Shown here piece after piece: positions 8,574 through 17,929 of a DNA stretch of 64,000 nt. The DNA is from JAHBVH01 sp034432375. Its GTDB lineage: Bacteria > Chloroflexota > Anaerolineae > Caldilineales > Caldilineaceae. Positions within the stretch are counted from its first letter, which is position 1. Each line of letters starts with the position of its first letter. The notes under the pieces were generated by a model, which did not search any database, was not told the DNA's origin, and saw only the letters and a list, made by a program, of their open reading frames with translations. The stretch lies in NCBI GenBank assembly GCA_034432375.1, contig DAOUCA010000207.1, positions 1-64,000 on the forward strand, read 5' to 3'. Made by a program: the position numbers and the translations under genes.

Positions 8574-9680
8574 ATGTACAAACGCATTGTTGTTAAATTA
8601 GGTACAAGCGTCCTCACAGGAGGCACGCGCAACCTAGACCATCCGCGCATCGTTGAATTGACCCGGCAATGTGCCGAACTTTACCATGCGGGACACGATA
8701 TTGTGATCTGCACATCGGGCGCGCAAGCCGCTGGGCGTGCGCGTTTGGGCTTCCCCGATTTAGCGCCAACGATTGCCAACAAACAGATGTTTGCGGCAGT
8801 GGGCCAAAGCCGCCTGATGTTGACGTGGGAACGCTTTTTCGAGATCTATCGCATCCATGTGGGGCAGATCCTGATCACACGCGCCGATGTCGAGAACCGG
8901 CAACGCTATCTCAACGCACGCGACACCTTTTCGGCACTACTGGAACATCGTATTGTGCCAATTGTAAACGAAAATGACGCCGTGGCACCGGAGGAGATCA
9001 AAGTGGGCGACAATGATAATCTCTCGGCACTGGTTGCGACCCTGGTCAATGCCGACCTACTACTCATGTTAACCGATCAGCCTGGTCTTTATACGGCAGA
9101 CCCGCGCAGCAATCCAGATGCCCAGTTGATCCCAGAAGTGCGCAAGATTGATGAGACGTTGCGCCAATTGGCCGGTGGTAGCGTCTCTGGGTTGGGCACA
9201 GGTGGAATGTATACGAAACTTCAGGCAGTCGATACTGCGCGGCGGGCAGGAGCGGATGTGATCATTACTTCGGGACAAACGCCCGATGTGATTTTGCGTG
9301 CGGCGCTGGGCGAGACCCTTGGCACCCGGTTCCCCGCCGAAGATAGCCGCTTGGATAGCCGCCGCCAGTGGATTGCCGCCGGGCCGAAACCCCAAGGGAA
9401 AATCGTGATCGATGATGGCGCAGCCCGTGCGATCTGCCAACAGGGCAAGAGTCTATTACCCGCAGGAATTCGGCAGGTTGAGGGGGATTTTCAGCGGGGG
9501 GATCCAATTACGATTTTGACCCTGGATGGACGGGAAGTGGCGCGCGGGTTGAGTGCATACGAACACCAGGCGATGGCGCGCATTGCCGGATGCCGATCAA
9601 GTGATATCAGCAGAAAACTCGGCTACACTTACGGAGATGTTGCGGTACACCGAAATGATATGATCCTGCTCAACGAGTAA
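8574..9680 (+). CDS. proB: Glutamate 5-kinase
   Basis: This 368-residue protein phosphorylates glutamate to gamma-glutamyl phosphate, the first step of proline synthesis in the cytoplasm. An amino-acid kinase domain covers about residues 1-260, with VVKLGTSVLTGG at 6-17, CTSGAQAAGRARLG at 47-60, NENDAV and VGDNDNLSALVA near 133-153 and SGLGTGGMYTKLQA near 205-220. A PUA domain follows (about 273-355). Length and layout equal the long two-domain form as in E. coli, which it resembles strongly along its whole length. proA and proC are not nearby. The kinase loop reads CTSGAQAAG where most members have TSGAIAAG. It is a single gene with intergenic regions on both sides. Confidence 0.96.
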   Translation: MYKRIVVKLGTSVLTGGTRNLDHPRIVELTRQCAELYHAGHDIVICTSGAQAAGRARLGFPDLAPTIANKQMFAAVGQSRLMLTWERFFEIYRIHVGQILITRADVENRQRYLNARDTFSALLEHRIVPIVNENDAVAPEEIKVGDNDNLSALVATLVNADLLLMLTDQPGLYTADPRSNPDAQLIPEVRKIDETLRQLAGGSVSGLGTGGMYTKLQAVDTARRAGADVIITSGQTPDVILRAALGETLGTRFPAEDSRLDSRRQWIAAGPKPQGKIVIDDGAARAICQQGKSLLPAGIRQVEGDFQRGDPITILTLDGREVARGLSAYEHQAMARIAGCRSSDISRKLGYTYGDVAVHRNDMILLNE

Positions 9681-9816
9681 TGCGATCCACACAACGCATA
9701 CTCACCGCTAGAGGCCGGTGCATCCTCTTGCCTCTAGCAATTCCTTCACAAATTACAACCACGAATAGCTGGAATTGACAACCCACTTATCCCACGGTAC
9801 AATCCTCTGGCCCATT

Positions 9817-9832
9817 ATGAAAAGCTTTTCAT
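9817..9832. promoter_or_regulatory. LacI-type operator candidate
   Basis: ATGAAAAGCTTTTCAT is a perfect 16-base palindrome, 252 bases before the LacI-family gene. LacI regulators bind palindromes of this size and often control their own promoter. A second near-palindrome, AATCCGATGATCATGGGATT, lies at 9857-9876, and a short TGGCG/CGCCA pair lies just after. The rest of the 9681-10083 gap shows no convincing gene. Confidence 0.45.
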
Positions 9833-10083
9833 ATCTTTTCCCAATACGTGCTCATGAATCCGATGATCATGGGATTTGTTTGGCGTTACGCCAGATTCAT
9901 CACGGATGGATAAACCGATGGATAAGATGGGTCAGGATTTACGCTCCCCAGTGCAATGCAGCGGTAATTCAGCCATTTATCAGGAAGTGGCGAGCAACTT
10001 TGGACTGCAAAATTTTTCCGGCAGCTTCTCTACCCATATGAAATCATTCATGAATTCGTTTTCAGATTTGTAGAACTCCGACT

Positions 10084-11106
10084 ATGGCAGTCACGATCAA
10101 AGATGTTGCCAATCGAGCTGGCCTATCGCCGGCCACGGTTTCACGTGTCTTAAATAAGAGTGGATATGTCAGCCAGGAAAAGATCCAGCGTGTCCTTCAT
10201 GCCTCGGAAGAATTGGGATACCAACCCAATTGGATGGCGCGCGGGCTACATGGAAAGTCATCCAATCTAATTGGGCTGATTGTGCCGGAGGTAATGAGCC
10301 TTTATGACAATTCGGTGATCCAGGTGATTGCGCAAGAGTTGCATCACAATGGCTATGGGCTGTTGCTCTGTCTCAACAACGACGATGCCACGCTAGATCT
10401 GAGCTATCTGCGCCACCTGCAAGAGAAGCAAGTTGCCGGGATCATCTACACACATCCCCTTGTTGGCAACAACTCAGCGTTTGTGCGGCAGTTGGCAGAA
10501 CAGATTCCAGTCATCGAGCTAAACCGCCGCCGCGAGCAAGATGTGCTTGATGCGGTCTTGGCTGATAACATCCAAGGGGCTTATCAGATCACGAAGTATC
10601 TGCTCGATCTCGGTCACCGCCGTGTTGCGCTGATTATGGGAGAAGATGAGCTGACAACTGGAAAAAATCGGCTGCACGGTTATCGGCTGGCCTTTGGCGA
10701 TGCCAGCCTTACCATTGACCCAACGTTGCTTTACATAGGCAGCTTTAGTCGCCAGCATGGAGAGGCAGCGACCGCAGCCTTGCTTGATGTCGATGCACCG
10801 CCTACCGCAATTTTGGCAGGCAGCAATCGTATTTTGATGGGTGTATTACAGGTGCTCAACAGACGTCACATTGCCGTTCCCAATGCGATTTCGGTGGCGG
10901 CCTTTAACGACACCGAATGGTTACAAATTTGGGATCCCCCGATTACAACGGTGGACGTTGCCGTGGAAGAAATGGCAAATCTAGCGGTGAAGTTGCTCTT
11001 ACAACGGATTGCCCCCCCCGAAACATTGGGGAAACCGCGCGAATACCTGCTGGGCACATCGTTGTTAATCCGTTCCTCCTGCAAAGCGGTTGATAGGAAA
11101 GAGTGA
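10084..11106 (+). CDS. LacI-family transcriptional regulator
   Basis: This 340-residue protein has the N-terminal helix-turn-helix and hinge typical of LacI/GalR: VTIKDVANRAGLSPATVSRV at residues 3-22, then LGYQPNWMARGL near 49-60. The rest is a periplasmic-binding-like sugar-sensing domain (LIGLIVPEVMSLYDNSVIQV onward, DAVLADNIQGAYQITKYLLD, GHRRVALIMGE). It should bind a sugar or nucleoside-like ligand and control the importer genes that follow. Its end overlaps the next gene by a few bases, so the two are translationally coupled. A palindrome at 9817-9832 is a likely operator. Confidence 0.93.
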   Translation: MAVTIKDVANRAGLSPATVSRVLNKSGYVSQEKIQRVLHASEELGYQPNWMARGLHGKSSNLIGLIVPEVMSLYDNSVIQVIAQELHHNGYGLLLCLNNDDATLDLSYLRHLQEKQVAGIIYTHPLVGNNSAFVRQLAEQIPVIELNRRREQDVLDAVLADNIQGAYQITKYLLDLGHRRVALIMGEDELTTGKNRLHGYRLAFGDASLTIDPTLLYIGSFSRQHGEAATAALLDVDAPPTAILAGSNRILMGVLQVLNRRHIAVPNAISVAAFNDTEWLQIWDPPITTVDVAVEEMANLAVKLLLQRIAPPETLGKPREYLLGTSLLIRSSCKAVDRKE

Positions 11107-12098
11107 TGCAGAACGAAGCCTATATCCTCGTTACAGGGGCAACCGGCAAGGTGGGGCAACTCTTCATTCAGCGCATCCTTAGCGATGAACGATTCAGCCA
11201 CATGCGTGTGCGAGCGCTCTGTCACAATCGCCTCTTACCACCAAGAGAGCGGTTGGATATCGTTCGTGGATCCATTGAGAATCAGGATACGGTCGCCACG
11301 ATCATGGCAGGGGTGACCCATGTGCTACACCTGGCAACGAGCAAAGAGACGCCAGAGACGATTATGGATGTGGCGGTCAAAGGGCTTTTTTGGTTATTCG
11401 AAGCGTGCCGCACCAGCTCAACCTTTCGTCAGTTTATTCTGATTGGCGGTGATGCCGGCATGGGTCACTTTGTCTATCCCCATCCGATTCCGGTTACAGA
11501 GAGCCAACCGCATAGCGCCTACCCCGGTTGCTATGCCCTCTCCAAGGTGCTAGAAGAGGTAATGCTGGAACAGTATTATCTCCAATATGGCCTCAACGGC
11601 TGTTGTCTGCGCGCACCATGGATCATGGAAAAAGATGACCTCAAATTCACGCTCTCGTTTGGGGACGACCTCTTTGGTGGCCCATGCTGGCGGGATTTTG
11701 TTGGGGCAGCGCGAGCTGCGGACTATGTTGACACGCAAACCATACCGCTGATGGTCGACGCCAAGGGTGTACCGGTAAAACGCAACTTCGTCCATGCCGA
11801 AGATTTGGTGAGTGCAATTTTGCTGGCCATTGATCATCCAAAGGCCTATCAACAACTTTTCAACATCTGCATGAATGAACCGATCGATTATGGAGAACTG
11901 GCCGCCTATCTTCACACCCGCTACGGCCATCCGTTTGTTACGATTCCAACGCCCTACCACTCAACATGGTTAGACAATACCAAGGCCAAGTTTCTGTTGA
12001 ATTGGCGGCCAGCATATGATCTACAGCGGATGGTTGATAGTGCCTGGTCTTATCAACGGGCAGCGGATGATCCGCGCATCATTTGGTATCCAGGCTAA
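11106..12098 (+). CDS. NAD(P)-dependent epimerase/dehydratase-like SDR
   Basis: This is an extended short-chain dehydrogenase of 330 residues. ILVTGATGKVGQLF near residue 6 is the nucleotide-binding TGxxGxxG loop. HLATS follows after the fourth strand, and YALSK supplies the catalytic Tyr-x-x-x-Lys. Members of this group act on nucleotide sugars, uronates or sugar lactones; the substrate here is unknown. The ATG at 11106 is preferred, with a GTG at 11103 as alternative; GGAAAGAG lies just upstream. It overlaps the LacI stop codon, so both are probably one transcript, and the ABC importer begins 187 bases later. Confidence 0.85.
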   Translation: MQNEAYILVTGATGKVGQLFIQRILSDERFSHMRVRALCHNRLLPPRERLDIVRGSIENQDTVATIMAGVTHVLHLATSKETPETIMDVAVKGLFWLFEACRTSSTFRQFILIGGDAGMGHFVYPHPIPVTESQPHSAYPGCYALSKVLEEVMLEQYYLQYGLNGCCLRAPWIMEKDDLKFTLSFGDDLFGGPCWRDFVGAARAADYVDTQTIPLMVDAKGVPVKRNFVHAEDLVSAILLAIDHPKAYQQLFNICMNEPIDYGELAAYLHTRYGHPFVTIPTPYHSTWLDNTKAKFLLNWRPAYDLQRMVDSAWSYQRAADDPRIIWYPG

Positions 12099-12285
12099 TG
12101 TCCCTTCAGAATGAAGTTTTCTGTGTGCTACAGCCACCTTATTTTTATTCAGGTACGTTGCATTGCCCTGTAAAAGGCTCGACAGCAAGGTTTATTTGGG
12201 CAATTCGACGCACCGGAAGCCGGTTGTGGCTGAGTATTTACGCTACCGATTTTTCTACTACCAATCAAAGCAAAGGAAACCAACC

Positions 12286-13344
12286 ATGAGTCAGCAAGAA
12301 CAGGGTACCAAGTTGTCAACTGTTGTCAACAGTGAGCTGGGGCGCCGTGGCTTTTTGAATGGCATGATGGCCTTGATGGCCGGTGGATTGTTGGCCGGCT
12401 GTACAGTGCCTGTACAACAAGCTAGCGCACCAGCCGCCGAAGGCAGTGGCCACGCCTACCCCTTTGGCAAGCCACTCAAGGCAGCCTTCTCCAACGCCGG
12501 TCTCGGTGCCACCTGGTGCGCGCAGGGCAAAGAGACCGCCGAGTATTGGGGCAAGTGGATGGGAGTCGAGGTAACCTGGTTTGACGGTGGCCTGAGCATC
12601 GACACCCAACGCAAAGCCATCGACGATATGGCGGCGCGCGATTGGGACTTTGTCGCCATCCAGGCCTTTGGCATCGACACGTTGGTGGATCCAATCAGCC
12701 AGATGATCGCCAAGGGCATCCCCGTGATCCAGATGGATACCACGATCAGCAAAGATGACATCGGCATCACCACCTTCTTGGAGCCAGATAACATTTACAT
12801 GGGGACGGTTGTCGCCGAAGCAATCTTCCAGAAGATCGGTGGCAAAGGCAATGTGATCATGACCCAAGGTGCGTTGGGTCATACCGGTGCGCAAGGCCGG
12901 GCGGCTGGTTTCAAACAGGCGTTGGAAAAATATCCCGACATTACTGTGCTGGCGGAAGATCCTGCCGATTGGGATGTCAACAAAGTTGCGTCGCTATGGG
13001 AAGATTATCTGGTCCAATATCCCGATATCCAAGCCGGCTTTTTCCACAATGACGACATGGCGCTGGCCGCGTACAATGTGATCAAAAATGCCGGCCGTGA
13101 GAAGGATATTGTCCTGGGGGGGGTCGATGCCATGCCACCGGCCCTCGACGCCGTGATGGATGGGCGGCTGCTGACCTCCGTCCGCAATCCCTCCTGCCGC
13201 ATTCACTGGGGTGCACTCATCATCGGTGCGCTTGCCGCCACCGGCACCACCGACATCCCAGCTTACATCCTCACTGATGGGCCATTGGTTACGCCAAAGA
13301 ATGCCGCCGGGCAGAAGTTCATGGAAGCACAGTTCTTGATGTAG
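12286..13344 (+). CDS. Sugar ABC transporter substrate-binding lipoprotein
   Basis: This 352-residue protein begins with a Tat-like signal: GRRGFLNGMMALMAGGLLAGC places the twin arginines at 20-21 and the lipid-carrying Cys at 39. The mature part is a Peripl_BP_4 (ribose/xylose type) fold, with KAAFSNAGLGATWCAQGKE, DFVAIQAFGIDTLVDPI, GIPVIQMDTT and IVLGGVDAMPPALDAVMDG. It binds a sugar or sugar-like ligand outside the cell and delivers it to the ATPase and permease encoded next. The start is set by AAAGGA before the ATG at 12286; a longer frame upstream has no ribosome site or signal. The ligand might be methylthioribose or another pentose, given the mtnK-like gene downstream. Confidence 0.92.
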   Translation: MSQQEQGTKLSTVVNSELGRRGFLNGMMALMAGGLLAGCTVPVQQASAPAAEGSGHAYPFGKPLKAAFSNAGLGATWCAQGKETAEYWGKWMGVEVTWFDGGLSIDTQRKAIDDMAARDWDFVAIQAFGIDTLVDPISQMIAKGIPVIQMDTTISKDDIGITTFLEPDNIYMGTVVAEAIFQKIGGKGNVIMTQGALGHTGAQGRAAGFKQALEKYPDITVLAEDPADWDVNKVASLWEDYLVQYPDIQAGFFHNDDMALAAYNVIKNAGREKDIVLGGVDAMPPALDAVMDGRLLTSVRNPSCRIHWGALIIGALAATGTTDIPAYILTDGPLVTPKNAAGQKFMEAQFLM

Positions 13345-13346
13345 AG

Positions 13347-13412
13347 CGTGATGCGTGATGCGTGATGCGTGATGCGTGATGCGTAAAACGTGATACACAA
13401 AACGTAATGCGT
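13347..13412. repeat. Heptamer tandem repeat CGTGATG
   Basis: Five exact copies of CGTGATG run from 13347 to 13381. Degenerate units (CGTAAAA, CGTGATA, CACAAAA, CGTAATG) follow to about 13412. It lies between the binding-protein and ATPase genes. The same heptamer family recurs at 15029-15068 and, on the other strand, inside the ECF ATPase gene near 18797-18840. Confidence 0.85.
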
Positions 13413-13523
13413 GGCATTCAGATTATCGAGCAGTGGGACAGTGAAACTACCTACCCCACTGCTCTACTGCCCCACTATTAACCGATAAAGACCATCTGGC
13501 ATTCCAACCGATCTAAATCCACT

Positions 13524-15028
<1,505 letters not shown>

Positions 15029-15032
<4 letters not shown>

Positions 15033-15068
15033 TGCGTGATGCGTGAAACGTGATGCGTGAAACGTGAA
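15029..15068. repeat. Heptamer repeat CGTGATG/CGTGAAA
   Basis: GATGCGTGATGCGTGAAACGTGATGCGTGAAACGT-type units run from the stop of the ATPase gene into the gap before the permease. Units are 7 bases long and belong to the same family as 13347-13412. They do not form a perfect hairpin. Confidence 0.75.
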
Positions 15069-15126
15069 CAAGGGTATTTCAAACGCAAAGCAACAATAAA
15101 GTAGCCATAAACAAAGAGTGAGTGTT

Positions 15127-16185
15127 ATGAGTGAAAGTGTGGCGGTAGCACAGACAGAATCGAACCAGGGAATGGGCTATTGGTTGCGCCAACGCGCGCG
15201 CGATCTGGCCCCGTTTCTCACCTTGTTGGTCCTGGTGATCTTTTTTAGTGTAACGACAGATAGTTTTTTACGCCTGGTCAATATCCGTAACATTTTGGCC
15301 CAAGTGTCGACATTGGCCGTCGTGGCAACCGGGATCACCTTTGTGCTGCTCTGTGGCGAGATCGATCTAAGTATCGCCGCAGTCGCCACGATGACGGGGG
15401 TCGTCGCGGCCGCGCTCTTTGGCGATGGTTTGCGTTTGAGTGAAGGGCTCTCCTTGGGTGGGGATTGGAGCTTTGCGGGCGGCATCTTGGCGGTCATCGT
15501 TGGTGGACTTTTTGCTGCGGGATTGGGCTTGCTCAACGGTTGGAGCACCACCAAGATTGGCTTACCCTCCTTTATGGCAACACTGGCGACCATGCAGATT
15601 GCCACGGGGCTGGGGCAGTTTTTCACCAAGGGGCAGATCGTCTATACGCTGGCACCGCTGCTCAGTTTTCTCGGCGGGGAGTATATCGGAGAAAATGAAC
15701 CCTACCGGTTGCCGGTGGTAATTCTCGTCGGTGCGAGCGCACTGATCATCGGTCATTTCGTGTTGACCTACACCAAGTTTGGCCGCTATGTCTACATGAC
15801 GGGCAGCAACCGAGAGGCGGCGCGGCTCAGTGGCATCAATACACAGCGCATCGTCATGTCCTGTCTCGCCATTTCGGGCTTTTCGGCGGGCGTCGCCGGC
15901 ATGTTAAATACGGGACGGCTTGGCAGCGCGCAAGGGTATGGACTGGAAGATATGCTGCTCGACAGCATCTCTGCCGTCGTCTTGGGGGGCACGAGTCTCT
16001 TTGGGGGCGAAGGTGGGGTCAAGAATACATTGGTCGGCTTGCTGATCTTTGGCGTGCTGAGCAATGGGTTGAATCAGCTGCATCTCGATATTTATGTGCG
16101 CCTGTGGGTGCGGGGTATCATTCTGCTGATTGCGCTGATCATCAATATTTATGCCTTGCGCTTGCGCGATCGCGGGGCACAATAA
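15127..16185 (+). CDS. Sugar ABC transporter permease (ribose type)
   Basis: This 352-residue membrane protein has about eight to ten hydrophobic helices and the features of the BPD_transp_2 family (RbsC, XylH). Examples are FLTLLVLVIFFSVTTDSFL, LAVVATGITFVLLCGEIDLS and LDSISAVVLGGTSLFGGEGG, the last being the conserved cytoplasmic loop near the C-terminus. It forms the channel for the substrate captured by the upstream binding protein. The start is taken at ATG 15127; a GTG at 15118 is possible. Gene order binding protein-ATPase-permease is normal for this importer class. Confidence 0.93.
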   Translation: MSESVAVAQTESNQGMGYWLRQRARDLAPFLTLLVLVIFFSVTTDSFLRLVNIRNILAQVSTLAVVATGITFVLLCGEIDLSIAAVATMTGVVAAALFGDGLRLSEGLSLGGDWSFAGGILAVIVGGLFAAGLGLLNGWSTTKIGLPSFMATLATMQIATGLGQFFTKGQIVYTLAPLLSFLGGEYIGENEPYRLPVVILVGASALIIGHFVLTYTKFGRYVYMTGSNREAARLSGINTQRIVMSCLAISGFSAGVAGMLNTGRLGSAQGYGLEDMLLDSISAVVLGGTSLFGGEGGVKNTLVGLLIFGVLSNGLNQLHLDIYVRLWVRGIILLIALIINIYALRLRDRGAQ

Positions 16186-16466
16186 CAGTTTCAATCGGGC
16201 AAGCGTAAGTTAAGTACACTGTACCATAAATTTTTTGGACAAGATTGACACGATTTACAGAATTTTACTCTTTTTAATTAGGTAAATCTTGTCTGATACG
16301 GATGCCCAAAAACTTACTTTACGCAGTAGTAAGTACAGCTAAATAAATCTTATCCGTCAATTCACTTGTGGCACCTGTTTCTTGCTCGGGTTGCGGAGTT
16401 GGACCCAGAAAATTTACGAATAGATACATAGTCTTTTCTCCCTACGGGACAAAATGGAATGATCCA

Positions 16467-17723
16467 ATGGCTTATCACGAATTAAATGAACGATCAATTT
16501 TAGCGTATGTGCAGACGCGGCCTACTTTGACGCCATTATTGGCACCATTGGGTGAAGTGACAGCTCGCGAAGTGGGTGACGGCAACCTCAATACGGTCTA
16601 TATTCTGGAGAGTGTGGCGCAGCCGGGCCAGGGCATCGTCATTAAGCAGGCACTCCCCTATTTGCGCATTTTGGGCGAGAATTGGAAGCTGACGCGCGAG
16701 CGCATCCGCTTTGAAACCGAGTCGCTGCGCCTCTATAATGAACATGCACCCGGTCTTGCGCCCACAATCTATGACTACGATGACGAGATGTCACTCGTGG
16801 CAATGGAGTATTTGAGTAGCCACCTGATCATGCGCAGAGCGCTGGTTGCACGCCAACGGTTGCCGCTCTTCGCCGACCATATTTCCACCTTTCTGGCCAA
16901 CACCCTTTTTCACACATCGGATCTCTATTTAACTGGTCTCGAAAAGAAGACATTGCAAGCCCGCTTTATCAATCCGCACCTCTGCAAAATCCAAGAAGAT
17001 TTCGTCTTTACTAACCCACTCATGGAATCACCGGAGAACAACTGGAATCCGCTCGTGGATGACGAGGTGCAGCGGGTGCGCTCCAATGGGGCTCTCAAAA
17101 TTGCCGCGGCGCAGATGAAAGAAAGCTATATGACCCACGCGCAGGCATTGATCCACAGCGATCTGCATACTGGTAGCATCATGCTCAACGCGAATGATAC
17201 GCGGGTGATCGATTCCGAGTTTGCCTTCTACGGGCCGATGGGCTTTGATGTCGGCGCGCTGTTGGAGAATCTGGTACTGAATGCGCTTTCGCATTTTGGC
17301 CACACCGCCGATGACGAAGTACGGGCTGAGTACCAGACCTATCTGTTGGAAATGATTCACCAAATTTGGACGCAGTTTGCCGCCAAGTTTGATGCGCTGT
17401 GGGTTGAGAACAACCGGGGAGAACTGGCGCCGGAGCACTATTGGAATTGGGATGGTGGGGCCGCCGCGTTTGCCGAGTTCCGCCGCCAGTATATCGTACA
17501 GATCCTGCGCGATGTGGCCGGCCACGGAGGCGTCAAAATGCTGCGCCGGATGATGGGGGTGGTGAGTGTTTGGGATATCTCAAGCATCGACGACCCGGCG
17601 CAACGGGCAATTGCCGAGCGCAAGGCAATCCGAATTGGCAGCCGCTGGTTGCTGGCACGGGAACAGGTCAATACGATTACCGACCTGCTCGTGATTGTGC
17701 GCGAAGAGATGGCACGAACCTAG
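16467..17723 (+). CDS. mtnK: S-methyl-5-thioribose kinase-like protein
   Basis: This 418-residue protein matches the MTR kinase branch of the aminoglycoside phosphotransferase fold. It has VGDGNLNTVYIL near 36-47 (glycine-rich loop), IVIKQALPYLRILGE near 57-71 with the ATP-contacting Lys, LIHSDLHTGSIML near 228-240 as the catalytic loop and VIDSEFAFYGPMGFDVGA near 246-263, a very typical MtnK stretch. The enzyme makes methylthioribose-1-phosphate in methionine salvage. The usual partner mtnA is not in the window. It follows the ribose-type importer on the same strand with a 281-base gap, which suggests the cell takes up and phosphorylates methylthioribose or a related 5-substituted ribose. 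The start at 16467 is chosen by alignment with the family. Confidence 0.88.
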   Translation: MAYHELNERSILAYVQTRPTLTPLLAPLGEVTAREVGDGNLNTVYILESVAQPGQGIVIKQALPYLRILGENWKLTRERIRFETESLRLYNEHAPGLAPTIYDYDDEMSLVAMEYLSSHLIMRRALVARQRLPLFADHISTFLANTLFHTSDLYLTGLEKKTLQARFINPHLCKIQEDFVFTNPLMESPENNWNPLVDDEVQRVRSNGALKIAAAQMKESYMTHAQALIHSDLHTGSIMLNANDTRVIDSEFAFYGPMGFDVGALLENLVLNALSHFGHTADDEVRAEYQTYLLEMIHQIWTQFAAKFDALWVENNRGELAPEHYWNWDGGAAAFAEFRRQYIVQILRDVAGHGGVKMLRRMMGVVSVWDISSIDDPAQRAIAERKAIRIGSRWLLAREQVNTITDLLVIVREEMART

Positions 17724-17823
17724 CGGCAACATCGGCTGGGGCCTGTGGCGAAGCAGCATGGGTTCGCGGGGTACCCGAGGCGGGAAAGGGCAGCTTGCGC
17801 AGATCTGAGGACGCGTAACGGGC

Positions 17824-17853
17824 TTGTTGTGATCACCAAAGTACGCTTATAAT
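17824..17853 (+). promoter_or_regulatory. Candidate promoter before the ECF genes
   Basis: TATAAT at 17848-17853 is a perfect -10 hexamer. TTGTTG at 17824-17829 is a weak -35 with an 18-base spacer. It lies 77 bases before the ATG of the fused ECF ATPase gene. Confidence 0.45.
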
Positions 17854-17929
17854 GTGCAAAGAGGGTCGATTGTTATTGACCCATGCCATAGCCCTTGCAA
17901 TAGAGCGTTCAAGAGAAATATCACACCCA

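Noticed and set aside
9775..10041. Short plus-strand frame before the LacI gene
   Set aside because: No ribosome site or family; it overlaps the operator palindromes and looks non-coding.
13347..13412. Possible CRISPR array
   Set aside because: Units are 7 bases with no spacers, and no cas gene is present; the same applies to the 9-, 14-, 18- and 72-base repeats elsewhere.
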